From the NCBI RefSeq assembly GCF_004216535.1, contig NZ_SGWX01000001.1, forward strand, positions 744,001-808,000: a DNA stretch of 64,000 bases. The letters are read 5' to 3'. This DNA comes from Xylanimonas ulmi (lineage in GTDB: Bacteria; Actinomycetota; Actinomycetes; Actinomycetales; Cellulomonadaceae). This document shows, piece by piece, positions 1 to 8,571 of the stretch; the first letter of the stretch is position 1; each line of letters begins with the position of its first letter. Position numbers and translations under genes: made by a program. The notes beneath the pieces were generated by a model. That model was not told the origin of the DNA and searched no databases. It was given only the letters and a program-made list of their open reading frames with translations.

Positions 1-1377
1 GACTTCCGGCCCGACTACCTCGAGCTGTCGATGCTGCACGAGCGTTGGCCGCACGTGCCGCGCATCGCGCTGACCGCGACCGCGACCGCGGCCACGCGCC
101 GCGAGATCGCCACGCGGCTGGATCTGGAGGGCGCGCGGCACTTCGTGTCGAGCTTCGACCGCCCCAACATCCAGTATCGGATCGTGCCCAAGGACCGCCC
201 CGAGCGGCAGTTGCTGGAGTTGCTGCGCACCGAGCACGCGGGCGACGCGGGCATCGTGTACTGCCTGTCCCGCGCGTCGGTCGAGCGGACGGCGGCGACG
301 CTGGTCGACAACGGGATCGACGCGCTGGCGTACCACGCGGGCCTGCCCGCGGCGGTGAGGTCGGCCAACCAGGCGCGGTTCTTGCGCGAGGACGGCCTGG
401 TCATGGTCGCGACCATCGCGTTCGGCATGGGCATCGACAAGCCCGACGTGCGGTTCGTCGCGCACCTCGACCTGCCCAAGTCGGTCGAGGGCTACTACCA
501 GGAGACGGGCCGCGCGGGGCGCGACGGGCTGCCCGCGACGGCGTGGCTGGCCTATGGGCTCGCCGACGTCGTCCAGCAGCGGCGGCTCATCGAGACCTCC
601 GAGGGCGACGCCGCGCACAAGCGCAACCTCAACCAGCACCTCGGGGCGATGCTCGCGCTGTGCGAGACGGTCGAGTGCCGCCGCGCGCAACTGCTCGCCT
701 ACTTCGGCGAGCAGCATCCGGGCGGCTGCGCCGCGTGCGACACCTGCCTCGACCCGCCTGAGGCGTGGGACGGCACGATCGCCGCGCAGAAGGTCCTGTC
801 GACCGTGCTGCGTCTGGCGCGCGAGCGCGGCCAGAGCTTCGGCGCCGGGCAGGTGGTCGACATCCTGCTGGGCCGCGACACCGAGAAGGTCCGACGGTCT
901 CGCCACCAGGAGCTGTCGGTGTTCGGCGTGGGCGCCGACCTCGCCGAGTCCGAGTGGCGGGCCGTGGTCCGCCAACTGCTGGCCCAGGGGCTGCTCACCG
1001 TCGAGGGCGAGCACGGCACGCTCGTGCTGACCGAGGCGAGCGGCGACGTGCTGGCGAGACGTCGGCAGGTGCGGATGCGGCACGAGCCGGCGCGCCCGGC
1101 CCGTGCCGCGCGCTCGCGCAAGGCGAGCCCGGCGGCCGACCTCGCCGAGGCCGACGTGCCGCTGTTCGAGGCGCTGCGGGCCTGGCGCGCGGGCGAGGCC
1201 AAGGAGCAGGGCAAGCCCGCCTACATCGTGTTCGCCGACGCCACGCTGCGCTCGATCGCCGCGGCCCGCCCGACGACGTCGGGCGAGCTCGCGGCGATCA
1301 GCGGGGTCGGGGAGGCCAAGCTGGACCGCTACGGCGAGGCGGTGCTGGCGGTGGTCGCGGGGCCGGCCGCCGCATAG
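1..1377 (+). CDS. recQ: ATP-dependent DNA helicase RecQ, C-terminal part (5' truncated by window)
   Basis: The reading frame is open from base 1, so the N-terminal helicase half with Walker A and the DEAH box lies outside the window. The 458 visible residues carry the RecA-like domain 2 with motif VI ([12 protein letters not shown], about residues 165-176). A RecQ zinc-binding region follows, with a cysteine-rich stretch (CETVEC then GGCAACDTC) near residues 220-250. Next come a winged-helix region and a C-terminal HRDC-like domain that ends [17 protein letters not shown]. RecQ unwinds DNA 3' to 5' in recombination repair and fork restart. The gene converges on the ABC permease gene. The family is clear; only the N-terminus is unseen. 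Confidence 0.95.
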   Translation, partial: DFRPDYLELSMLHERWPHVPRIALTATATAATRREIATRLDLEGARHFVSSFDRPNIQYRIVPKDRPERQLLELLRTEHAGDAGIVYCLSRASVERTAATLVDNGIDALAYHAGLPAAVRSANQARFLREDGLVMVATIAFGMGIDKPDVRFVAHLDLPKSVEGYYQETGRAGRDGLPATAWLAYGLADVVQQRRLIETSEGDAAHKRNLNQHLGAMLALCETVECRRAQLLAYFGEQHPGGCAACDTCLDPPEAWDGTIAAQKVLSTVLRLARERGQSFGAGQVVDILLGRDTEKVRRSRHQELSVFGVGADLAESEWRAVVRQLLAQGLLTVEGEHGTLVLTEASGDVLARRRQVRMRHEPARPARAARSRKASPAADLAEADVPLFEALRAWRAGEAKEQGKPAYIVFADATLRSIAAARPTTSGELAAISGVGEAKLDRYGEAVLAVVAGPAAA

Positions 1378-1391
1378 CCGCACTCGTCGAG

Positions 1392-1425
1392 CCGGCGCCT
1401 CAGGACCGGCGCCTCAGGACCGGCG
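1392..1425. repeat. 14-bp tandem repeat, about 2.4 copies
   Basis: The unit CCGGCGCCTCAGGA is repeated head to tail between the convergent recQ and ABC permease genes. The second copy contains the permease stop codon (TGA on the minus strand, 1416-1414). It could be a slippage duplication that moved the stop; no function is apparent. Confidence 0.7.
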
Positions 1426-2202
1426 TCGCAGCGCCCGGCACGCGCCCGCGACCGCGGCGGCGCACCACACCGCGAGCACCACGACGGTGCGCGGCGAGAC
1501 GCCGAACTCGTCGCTGACGAGGCTGGCCCGCATGACCTCGGCCATGGGCTGCACAGGCAGCCACTCGTGGACGCCGGCGAGCCAGCCGGGCATGCGCGCG
1601 GCGGGGTAGCTCACGGGCGAGAACAGCAGCACCACGAACACGATGACCTGACTGAGCAGTTGGGCGACCTGCGGGGGCAGCAGCGTCGCCATGGAGTAGC
1701 CGACCGTCGCCGCGGTGAGCGAGACGACGGGCGCTGCCAGCAGGATCCACGGGCTGACGGACAGCGCGATGTCGAACCGCCACGCCCCGACGACGACGCC
1801 GAGCACCGTGCCGGGCAGCGCGACCAGCGACCAGACCGCCAGGTCCGCCGTGAGGAACGTCCAGCGGGGGACCGGCAGGGTTCGCATCCAGTCGAGGCTG
1901 CCCTCGGTGCGCGCCTGGGCGACCTGCTGGGGCGCCATCACCAGGCCGACCATGATGAGCGTGATGGTGGGCGCGCCCGTGGCGAGGTAGAGCGCCGCCT
2001 CGCGCGGCGGTGACCCGACCAGCAGCCCGTAGCCGAACACCGTGGTCACGGCCAGGAGCACCTGGATGACCACGAGCAGCGGCAGCCACTGCGACATGCG
2101 GCGCGCCTGCCACTGCATGAGCAGGCCGAGCTGGCGCAGCGACGACGCCGGTGTGGTCGCGCCGGGGGTGACGGTGGTGAGGGTGGTGCTGGGGGCGCTC
2201 AT
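1414..2202 (-). CDS. ABC-2 type transporter permease
   Basis: A 262-residue membrane protein with about six hydrophobic segments, for example around residues 40-65 (LLVVIQVLLAVTTVFGYGLL), 80-100 and 200-225. This is the usual size and layout of ABC-2 exporter permeases. Its ATG overlaps the stop of the upstream ATPase gene as ATGA, so the two are translationally coupled and form one exporter. The substrate cannot be read from sequence. The divergent TetR gene and palindromic operator suggest control by a small ligand, often a drug or lipid; that part is inference. Confidence 0.85.
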   Translation of the reverse strand: MSAPSTTLTTVTPGATTPASSLRQLGLLMQWQARRMSQWLPLLVVIQVLLAVTTVFGYGLLVGSPPREAALYLATGAPTITLIMVGLVMAPQQVAQARTEGSLDWMRTLPVPRWTFLTADLAVWSLVALPGTVLGVVVGAWRFDIALSVSPWILLAAPVVSLTAATVGYSMATLLPPQVAQLLSQVIVFVVLLFSPVSYPAARMPGWLAGVHEWLPVQPMAEVMRASLVSDEFGVSPRTVVVLAVWCAAAVAGACRALRRRS

Positions 2203-2978
2203 CGTGCCGTCTCCTGCCGCTGGGGACCGGCGGCGTGGGTCTCGCCGACCAGGTGGATGTAGGCGTCCTCAAGCGAGTCGCCGGGGTTGTCTGCGACGAG
2301 GCGGGCGGGTGCGCCGTCGGCGACGACGCGCCCACGGTCGAGCACGGTGACGTGGTCGACGACGGTCTCAGCCTCGAGCACGTTGTGCGTCACGAGCAGC
2401 ACGGCCGCGCCGTCGTCGGCGATCGAGCGGATCTCGCGCCACAGCAGGCGGCGGCGCACGGGGTCGACGTCGTTGGTCGGCTCGTCGAGCACGACGAGGC
2501 GGCCGGGGGCGACGGCGGCCATGGCGAACGCCGTCAGGCGCGCGACGCCGCCTGAGACCTTCTCCGCGGGGACGTCGGCCCACTGGCCGAGGTCGAGCGC
2601 GTCGAGCAGGTGCGCCGTGCGGCGGCGCACGTCGCCGCGCCGTCCGCCGCGGATGCGCCCCACCAGGTCGATGGCGCGGCGTGGGGTCAAGCCCGTGATG
2701 GGCACGTTCGCCTGGGCCTGGACGCTGGCGAGCGCTCGCGCCTGGGCCGGGTGCGCGACGGCGTCGACGCCCGCGAGCCGGATCGTGCCGGCGTCGGGGG
2801 CGGCGATGCCCACCACCTGGTTGACCAGCGTGCTCTTGCCGGCGCCGTTGTGGCCCAGCAGGCACACGACCTGGCCGGCGCGGGCCGTCAGGTCGACGCC
2901 GTCGTTGGCCTGCACGGCGCGCGTGCCGGAGCCGTAGCGCTTGCGCAGGTCCTGGACGGTCAGGACGTCGTCGGACAT
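2199..2978 (-). CDS. ABC transporter ATP-binding protein
   Basis: A 259-residue nucleotide-binding subunit with Walker A (GHNGAGKST), an ABC signature in the degenerate form VSGGVARL, Walker B (RLVVLDEPTNDVDP) and the switch histidine (VTHNVLEAE). The start chosen is ATG 2978 (MSDDVLTVQDL), preceded by a GAGAGG ribosome site; the frame stays open upstream but into the divergent promoter region. It powers the permease encoded immediately downstream (4-bp overlap). It is divergently transcribed from the TetR gene across the palindrome at 3043-3075, so TetR repression is likely. Confidence 0.9.
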   Translation of the reverse strand: MSDDVLTVQDLRKRYGSGTRAVQANDGVDLTARAGQVVCLLGHNGAGKSTLVNQVVGIAAPDAGTIRLAGVDAVAHPAQARALASVQAQANVPITGLTPRRAIDLVGRIRGGRRGDVRRRTAHLLDALDLGQWADVPAEKVSGGVARLTAFAMAAVAPGRLVVLDEPTNDVDPVRRRLLWREIRSIADDGAAVLLVTHNVLEAETVVDHVTVLDRGRVVADGAPARLVADNPGDSLEDAYIHLVGETHAAGPQRQETAR

Positions 2979-3013
2979 GGGATGCCTCTCGGTCGTGGCG
3001 GCACGACGGGGAG

Positions 3014-3025
3014 TACCGCTCGGTA
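3014..3025. promoter_or_regulatory. 12-bp palindrome in the divergent promoter region
   Basis: TACCG-CT-CGGTA is a perfect short palindrome between the ABC operon and the TetR gene. It shares the CGGTA/TACCG core seen in and near the larger operator at 3043-3075, so it may be a secondary site for the same regulator. Confidence 0.35.
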
Positions 3026-3042
3026 TGGACAGGACGGTATGA

Positions 3043-3075
3043 CATGCCGAACGGTACGGCAAACCGTTCGGCATG
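3043..3075. promoter_or_regulatory. Predicted TetR operator, 13-bp perfect inverted repeat
   Basis: CATGCCGAACGGT and its exact reverse complement are separated by 7 bp. The dyad sits between the divergent ABC exporter operon and the TetR gene and ends 13 bp before the TetR ATG. Position and perfect symmetry fit an autoregulatory TetR operator that would block both promoters. Confidence 0.75.
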
Positions 3076-3088
3076 TATCGTTGCGGTC

Positions 3089-3850
3089 ATGGTGAACGAC
3101 AACGACGACCTGCGCTCGGCCTCGCGCGGACTCAAGGACGCGGTGGCGGCGCTGAGCAAGGCGCTGGGCCAGACGCTCGGCGAGGCCGGCGCCGAGGCGC
3201 GCCGGGAGATCGCCGACGAGCTGACCCAGGCGTCGCGTGAGTTGAGCCGCGAGCTCGGCGACGCCGCAGCCGAGCTCTCAGGACGAGCCTCGGCCCGCGC
3301 GGCCAAGGCCGAGCGGACCCGCGCCGACCTCGTCGAGGCGGCCCGCCGAGTCTTCGCCGCCCAGGGCTACGAGGGCGCCTCCGTCGCCGACCTGGCCGCC
3401 GCGGCCGGGTACACCAAGGGCGCCCTGTACGCGAACTTCGCCTCGAAGGAGGACCTGTTCGTCGAGGTCGCACGGCAGCTCGAAGCGCGTGGCGAGGGGG
3501 TCGACGACGGCGTCGCGCCCTCCGAGGCCACGCTCGACGACATCCTGCTGGCCCTGGAGGTCTACCTCTTCGCGCTGCGCCACCCCACGGCCCGGCCCGA
3601 GCTGCGCGAGCTCGTCGCCCGCGCACACGTCGCGCTCGCGCGCGAGGCACGCCGCCTGCGCACGGGACACGAGGGCGAGCCCGAGCCGGAGGATCTGGAC
3701 ATCGCCCTCGGCCTCGCCGCGGTCCACAACTACTGCGCGATCCTCAGCCCGCTCCTGCCCGGCTTCGACGTCGACGGCGCCGCCGCCCGGCTCCGTGACC
3801 GGATCGTCGGCGGCGACGCGCCGTCGTCCTCGACACGCCCGACCAGGTGA
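3089..3850 (+). CDS. TetR/AcrR family transcriptional regulator with long N-terminal extension
   Basis: A 253-residue protein. The TetR DNA-binding domain begins only near residue 72 (RTRADLVEAARRVFAAQGYE) with the HTH ending GYTKGALYANFASKEDLF. A C-terminal ligand-binding helical domain follows. The first 70 residues are a charged Ala/Glu/Arg-rich helix (for example AEARREIADELTQASREL) that most TetR proteins lack and that could form a coiled coil. ATG 3089 is chosen because upstream in-frame ATG 3044 lies inside the operator. No good Shine-Dalgarno is visible; a TATCGT -10-like hexamer at 3076-3081 would start transcription at the ATG, suggesting a leaderless mRNA. It likely represses itself and the divergent ABC exporter. 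Confidence 0.85.
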   Translation: MVNDNDDLRSASRGLKDAVAALSKALGQTLGEAGAEARREIADELTQASRELSRELGDAAAELSGRASARAAKAERTRADLVEAARRVFAAQGYEGASVADLAAAAGYTKGALYANFASKEDLFVEVARQLEARGEGVDDGVAPSEATLDDILLALEVYLFALRHPTARPELRELVARAHVALAREARRLRTGHEGEPEPEDLDIALGLAAVHNYCAILSPLLPGFDVDGAAARLRDRIVGGDAPSSSTRPTR

Positions 3851-3881
3851 CGGCGCGCATCGGCGCTGAAAGACTGGTGCC

Positions 3882-3902
3882 GACTCGGCGCGCCGCCGAG
3901 TC
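3882..3902 (+). terminator. GC hairpin between TetR and epimerase-like genes
   Basis: A perfect 9-bp stem (GACTCGGCG/CGCCGAGTC) with a 3-nt loop, without a U-tract. It lies 32 bp after the TetR stop and 8 bp before the next ribosome site. It may terminate the TetR transcript or sit in the leader of the next gene. Confidence 0.45.
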
Positions 3903-3922
3903 CACCATGAGGAGGTCGGCCT

Positions 3923-4606
3923 GTGCCCACTCGTGAACCGCGCCGCCTGCGCGTCGTCGTGGCGGGAGGCCACGGCAAGGTGGCGCTCCACCTGACCCGG
4001 TACCTCGCCGCGCGCGGGCATGACGTCGTCGGCCTGGTGCGCAACGCCGACCACGTCGCCGACGTCGAGGCGGCGGGCGGCGCCGGCGTCGTGATCGACC
4101 TCGAGCACGCCTCGGCGGCCGACGTCGCCGCGCAGTTCGACGGCGCCGACGCCGTCGTGTTCGCGGCCGGCGCCGGCCCCGGCAGCACCGTCGAGCGCAA
4201 GTACACCGTGGACCGCGACGGCGCGGTCCTGGTGACCGCGGCGGCGCGCGAGGCGGGCGTGCGCCGGATCGTGCAGGTCTCGACGCAGGGCGCCGGCGCG
4301 CCCGCGCCGAGCGGCTCGACGCCCGTGTGGGCCGCCTACCTCGACGCCAAGACGCAGGCCGAGGACGACCTGCGCGCCTCCGGACTCGACTGGACGATCC
4401 TGCGTCCGGGCCAGTTCACCGACGCCCCCGGCACGGGCCGCGTCACGCTCGCGGGCGAGCGCGTCACGCGCGGCACGGTCCCGCGCGAGGACGTGGGCGC
4501 CGTCGTCGCCGAGCTCGTCCTGTCGGGCGCGGCGGTGGGCCGCACTCTCGCCCTGACCTCGGGCGTGGTCCCGATCCCGACGGCCGTGGCCGCCACCGGC
4601 TCCTAG
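3923..4606 (+). CDS. NAD(P)-binding atypical SDR (NmrA/epimerase-like)
   Basis: A 227-residue Rossmann protein. The dinucleotide-binding loop is near the N-terminus (VVAGGHGKVALHL, about residues 13-25). It is followed by VVIDLEHASAADVA, VFAAGAGPGS and a C-terminal segment (DWTILRPGQFTDAPGTG) typical of atypical short-chain dehydrogenases that resemble sugar epimerases and NmrA. GTG 3923 is preceded by a strong GGAGG (3911-3915). The classical SDR Tyr-x-x-x-Lys pair appears only loosely (AAYLDAKTQAE). The substrate is unknown; such proteins act as redox sensors or small reductases. Confidence 0.8.
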   Translation: MPTREPRRLRVVVAGGHGKVALHLTRYLAARGHDVVGLVRNADHVADVEAAGGAGVVIDLEHASAADVAAQFDGADAVVFAAGAGPGSTVERKYTVDRDGAVLVTAAAREAGVRRIVQVSTQGAGAPAPSGSTPVWAAYLDAKTQAEDDLRASGLDWTILRPGQFTDAPGTGRVTLAGERVTRGTVPREDVGAVVAELVLSGAAVGRTLALTSGVVPIPTAVAATGS

Positions 4607-4620
4607 GCCCTGGGGCTCCC

Positions 4621-4650
4621 GCCGTGTCAGGGGCCTGCCGTGTCAGGGGC
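4621..4650. repeat. Two copies of a 14-bp direct repeat
   Basis: GCCGTGTCAGGGGC occurs at 4621-4634 and 4637-4650, between the epimerase-like gene and the DNA polymerase gene. No function is apparent; a local duplication is the simplest explanation. Confidence 0.5.
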
Positions 4651-4668
4651 GGCGGGCAGGATGGGGGC

Positions 4669-6396
4669 GTGCGGCGGGTACTGGGCGAGGACGATCGAGG
4701 GGTCGGCCTCGCCGCGCTCGTGCGCGACGGCGAGAGGGCGACGCCACCGGTGCGGTGGGCCTGGGACGACACCAACCGCTGGTACCCGGACCTGCTCGAC
4801 GCCGGGGTGCGCGTCGAGCGCGCGCACGACCTGCGGCTCGCCCACGCCATCCTGCGCCGATCGCCGCTGACCGCGCACACCCCGTTCGCCCGGGCACCGG
4901 CCGGACCGTGGGACGCCCTGGAGCCCGAACCCGCCGGGCCGCCGCCTCTCGTGCCGGGCGCGCATCCCGCGGCGCTGGGCCTGTTCGACCTGGGCCTGAT
5001 CGAGCTCGGCGACGCCGCAGGAGGCCGGCGCGCGGGCAGAGCGGACCTCGACCCGCACACCGAGGACGCCGCGCAGGACGCCGCGCTCGCCGACGCCACC
5101 GCGCCCGGCCGCCTGCGGTTCCTGCTGGCCGCCGAGTCCGCCGGCGCGCTCGTCGCCGCCGAGCTGCACCACACCGGGCTGCCCTGGCGCGCGGACGTGC
5201 ACGAGGCGATCCTCACCGAGCGGCTCGGCCCCCGGCCCGCCCCCGGGCAGCGCCCCGAGCGGCTCGAGGCGCTCGCGGTCCGCATCCGCGAGGCGCTCGA
5301 CGCGCCGCCCACCCTCAACCCCGACTCGCACCCGAGCCTGCTCAAGGCCATGCAGTACGCGGGTGTGGGGACCAAGAGCCTGAGCAAGTGGGAGCTGGCC
5401 GACGTCGACCACCCGGTGGTCGCCCCGCTCCTGGAATACAAGAGCCTCAGCCGCCTGCTGACCGCCAACGGCTGGAACTGGCTCGACACCTGGGTGCGCG
5501 ACGGGCGGTTCCGCTCGGAGTACGTGGTGGGCGGCGTCGTGACAGGCCGGTGGTCGAGCGTGGGCGGGGGAGCGCTCCAACTGCCCAAGCAGGTGCGCCG
5601 CGCCGTGGTCGCCGACCCGGGGTGGACCCTTGTCGTCGCCGACGTCGCGCAGCTCGAGCCGCGCGTGCTCGCGGCGATGAGCGGCGACGAGGCGATGGCG
5701 GCGGCGGGCCGGGGCGGCGACATGTACGCGGGCATCGTCGCCTCGGGCGCGGTCGCCACGCGCGAGCTCGCCAAGGTCGGCATGCTCGGCGCGATGTACG
5801 GGGGGACCACGGGCGCCAGCGCGCAGGTGCTGCCGAGCCTCGCGCGGGCGTTCCCCCGCGCGATCGCCCTGGTCGAGGACGCCGCACGGGCCGGCGAGCG
5901 CGGTGAGGTCGTGGCCACGTGGCTCGGGCGTGGCTCGCCGCGTCCGGGGGAGTCGTGGGCCCAGGCGCAGGCGGGCGCCTACGCCGCCGACCCGTCGGCC
6001 GGACCGGGGGCGTCGGGTCGGGCCGCCGCTGACGCCGCGGCCCGTGCGCGCTCCGTCACGCGCTCGTGGGGCCGGTTCACCCGCAACTTCGTGGTCCAGG
6101 GCACGGCCGCGGAATGGGCGCTCGCGTGGCTCGCGTCAGCGCGCCGGCGGCTGTGGGCGCTCGGGGAGTGCGACGACGCCCCGTCCGCGGGCGACGGCGT
6201 GTTCGCGCGCCGCCCGCATCTGGCGTTCTTCCTGCACGACGAGGTCGTGGTGCACACGCCCGCGGCGTGGGCCGACGACGTCGCGCGCGAGCTGCGCGAG
6301 GCCGCCGCCGAGGCGGGACGGCTGCTGTTCGGCGACGCCCCGGTCGAGTTCCCGTTGACGGTCGCGACGGTCGCCTCCTACGCGGACGCCAAGTAG
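4669..6396 (+). CDS. Bifunctional 3'-5' exonuclease/DNA polymerase (family A, Pol I-like)
   Basis: A 575-residue protein of the actinobacterial single-polypeptide exonuclease/family A polymerase group, shorter than Pol I because no 5' nuclease domain is present. Polymerase motif A is VVADVAQLEPRVLA with the metal-binding Asp; the helix B/O-helix equivalent is around ELAKVGMLGAMYGGTTG; motif C is FLHDEVVVHTP near the C-terminus. The N-terminal 200 residues are the exonuclease-like domain. GTG 4669 gives VRRVLGEDD; the longer open frame back to 4327 overlaps the preceding gene and is rejected. It probably acts in DNA repair synthesis. Confidence 0.87.
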   Translation: MRRVLGEDDRGVGLAALVRDGERATPPVRWAWDDTNRWYPDLLDAGVRVERAHDLRLAHAILRRSPLTAHTPFARAPAGPWDALEPEPAGPPPLVPGAHPAALGLFDLGLIELGDAAGGRRAGRADLDPHTEDAAQDAALADATAPGRLRFLLAAESAGALVAAELHHTGLPWRADVHEAILTERLGPRPAPGQRPERLEALAVRIREALDAPPTLNPDSHPSLLKAMQYAGVGTKSLSKWELADVDHPVVAPLLEYKSLSRLLTANGWNWLDTWVRDGRFRSEYVVGGVVTGRWSSVGGGALQLPKQVRRAVVADPGWTLVVADVAQLEPRVLAAMSGDEAMAAAGRGGDMYAGIVASGAVATRELAKVGMLGAMYGGTTGASAQVLPSLARAFPRAIALVEDAARAGERGEVVATWLGRGSPRPGESWAQAQAGAYAADPSAGPGASGRAAADAAARARSVTRSWGRFTRNFVVQGTAAEWALAWLASARRRLWALGECDDAPSAGDGVFARRPHLAFFLHDEVVVHTPAAWADDVARELREAAAEAGRLLFGDAPVEFPLTVATVASYADAK

Positions 6397-6422
6397 GCGA
6401 CGGGCCCGTCCCGCTCGGGAGC

Positions 6423-8096
6423 TCAGCGCAGCCCGCGCAACTGCGGCACGTCCTGGCCCCGCTCGGAGCGGCGCACGTGCGAGCGCGCGTGCTCGACGGC
6501 GTCCTCAAGCGTCTCGAACAGGTGCCGCTCGTCGCGCAGCTCGTCGAGCACGCCGACGTTGCGCAGCAGGCCGACGTGCCCGGGCTGCACGCCCTTGACC
6601 AGCACGGTGACCCCGCGTCGCTCCAGCTCGTGCACCAGGTCGCCGAGGGCTTTGGCGCCGGTGGCGTCGACCATGCGCAGCCCCGACAGGCGCAGGACGA
6701 CGACGCGCACGCCGTCGCGGATCGAGTCCTGCGCCACCTGCGTGAGCACCCGGTCGGAGGCGCCGAAGAACATGGCGCCCTCGAGCCGGAACAGCGCGAC
6801 GTGCTCGTCGCCCGGCTGCGCGTGCCCGGGCAGCGGCTCGCGGTGCACGCCCGCGGCCCGCGCCACGGCGCGCAGCGCGAAGAACGCCGCCACCAGCACG
6901 CCGATCTCGACGGCCTCGATGAGGTCGAACGCCACGGTGATGACCGCCGTGACGACGAACGTGGTGGCCGTGGAGCGGCTCGCGCGCACCACCGTGGCGA
7001 CCGTGCGGCCCGGGATCATGCGGAACGCCGTGACCATGAGCACCCCGGCCAGCGCCGCGAGCGGGATGCGGGACACCGGGCCGGTCGCGAGCGCGATGAC
7101 GGCGAGGATGACGACGGCGTGCACGACGGCGGCCAGCCGCGTGCGCGCCCCGGAGCGCACGTTGACGGCGGTGCGGGCGATCGCGCCTGTGGCAGGCATG
7201 CCGCCGAACAGGCCGCTGGCCACCGACGCGAGGCCCTGCCCGACGAGTTCGCGGTCGGGGTGGTAGAGGCTGTCGGTCGTCGACATGGAGGCGGCGACGC
7301 GCGCTGACAGCAGCGACTCGATCGCGGCGAGCGCGGCGACTGCGAGCGCCGCACCGCCCAGCTCGCGCAGCGCCCCGGCGCTGGCGGACGGCAGCACGGG
7401 CAGGGGCAGCGAGTCGGGCAGCGCGCCGATGCGCGGCAAAGGCGCGTGCAGCGCCTCGGCGAGCACGGTGACGAGGGCGACGGCGACGAGCGAGGCGGGG
7501 ATGAGGCCCGACAGGCGCGGCAACGTCAGCATCACGAGCGCGACGACGGCGACCACGCCGAGGGTCCAGACGGTCGCGGCGCCGGCGCCGGACGCCGCGT
7601 CTGCGACGGCGCGCGCCGCGGCCACGGCAGTGTTCCCTCCGGCGGTCGCCGAGACGCCCACCGCCGCGGGCACCTGCTGCAGAAAGATGATGCAGGCGAT
7701 GCCGAGGGTGAAGCCCTCGACCACGGGCCAGGGGATGTAGGTGACGATGCGGCCCAGGCGCAGCGCGCCCGCGGCGATCACGACAACCCCGGCGATCACG
7801 GTGACCAGCGCGACCGACCCGAGGCCGTGCGTGGCGACGACGGGCGCCAGGACGACGGCCATGGCCCCCGTCGGTCCCGAGACCTGCAGCCCCGAGCCGC
7901 CGAACACCGCCGCGACGATCCCCGCCACGACCGCCGTGACGAGTCCCGCGGCGGCCCCGACGCCCGAGCTGACGCCGAAGGCGAGCGCGAGCGGCAGTGC
8001 GACGACGCCGACGGTCAGGCCTGCGACGAGGTCGGCCAGGACGCTGCGCGGGCGCAGGTCGTAGTCGGCGCGGGCGGGAAGCAGGTCGCGGATCAT
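6423..8096 (-). CDS. SulP family anion transporter with C-terminal STAS domain
   Basis: A 557-residue inner-membrane transporter. The SulP domain occupies about residues 1-420 with 10-12 hydrophobic helices and the opening ADLVAGLTVGVVALPLALAFG. A cytoplasmic STAS domain follows (about 440-557, VVVLRLSGLRMVDATGAKAL). SulP proteins move sulfate, bicarbonate or other anions. The start is ATG 8096 (MIRDLLPARADYDLRP), overlapping the ArsR gene stop as ATGA; the frame stays open far upstream but antisense to Nif3. Coupling to an ArsR regulator points to expression control by a small molecule or metal. Confidence 0.92.
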   Translation of the reverse strand: MIRDLLPARADYDLRPRSVLADLVAGLTVGVVALPLALAFGVSSGVGAAAGLVTAVVAGIVAAVFGGSGLQVSGPTGAMAVVLAPVVATHGLGSVALVTVIAGVVVIAAGALRLGRIVTYIPWPVVEGFTLGIACIIFLQQVPAAVGVSATAGGNTAVAAARAVADAASGAGAATVWTLGVVAVVALVMLTLPRLSGLIPASLVAVALVTVLAEALHAPLPRIGALPDSLPLPVLPSASAGALRELGGAALAVAALAAIESLLSARVAASMSTTDSLYHPDRELVGQGLASVASGLFGGMPATGAIARTAVNVRSGARTRLAAVVHAVVILAVIALATGPVSRIPLAALAGVLMVTAFRMIPGRTVATVVRASRSTATTFVVTAVITVAFDLIEAVEIGVLVAAFFALRAVARAAGVHREPLPGHAQPGDEHVALFRLEGAMFFGASDRVLTQVAQDSIRDGVRVVVLRLSGLRMVDATGAKALGDLVHELERRGVTVLVKGVQPGHVGLLRNVGVLDELRDERHLFETLEDAVEHARSHVRRSERGQDVPQLRGLR

Positions 8097-8509
8097 CGGG
8101 CCACGCCCTCGAATGCGGCCTCGGCGGCCTCGAGCACGCCGCGCGCGGAGGCGCCGGGCAGCGGTGGGAGCTGGCGGACGGCGTCGAGCTGGGCGCCGGT
8201 GGCGGCGTCGGCGAGGCGGGTGAGGAGGAACGCGCGCGCCACGACGAGCAGCTCGGCGACCAGCGGCTCGGTGAGCCGGTAGTCGACGAGGTTGCCGGTG
8301 CGCGCGGAGTCGACGACGCCGACGCGCTTGAGCACCGCCAGGTGCTGCGACAGCGCCGAGGGCTCGGCGCCGGTCACCTCGAGCAGGCGCGCGACGGGAG
8401 CGGTGAGGTCCGGGTCGGCGGCCAGGACCTCCAGCACCTGGAGGCGGGCGGGATGGGCGAGCGCCTTGAACAGCTCCGCCTTGATCGCGTACAGGGGCTG
8501 GGTGTGCAC
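8093..8509 (-). CDS. ArsR-family winged-helix regulator
   Basis: A 138-residue protein with an ArsR/SmtB winged helix: LFKALAHPARLQVLEVL, recognition helix EPSALSQHLAVLKRVGVV, and wing TGNLVDYRL. It contains no cysteine, so classical thiol metal sensing is not expected. It is the first gene of a two-gene unit with the SulP transporter (4-bp overlap). The likely operator is the near-palindrome just upstream at 8521-8535. ArsR repressors are usually autoregulatory, which is the expected role here. Confidence 0.9.
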   Translation of the reverse strand: MHTQPLYAIKAELFKALAHPARLQVLEVLAADPDLTAPVARLLEVTGAEPSALSQHLAVLKRVGVVDSARTGNLVDYRLTEPLVAELLVVARAFLLTRLADAATGAQLDAVRQLPPLPGASARGVLEAAEAAFEGVAR

Positions 8510-8520
8510 GAGGGGCCACT

Positions 8521-8535
8521 TTAGCAGTTGCTGAA
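8521..8535. promoter_or_regulatory. Candidate ArsR operator
   Basis: TTAGCAGTTGCTGAA contains the dyad AGCA-GT-TGCT with partly symmetric flanks. It lies 12 bp upstream of the ArsR start, in the 62-bp gap to the divergent Nif3 gene. Placement and AT content fit an ArsR box. Confidence 0.5.
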
Positions 8536-8571
8536 ACCACTTCGGACGAGAGGCCGCCGTAGTCTCGCCCC

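Noticed and set aside
4327-4668. Upstream extension of the DNA polymerase frame
   Set aside because: It overlaps the epimerase-like gene in another frame, is Arg-rich, and GTG 4669 gives the family-typical length.
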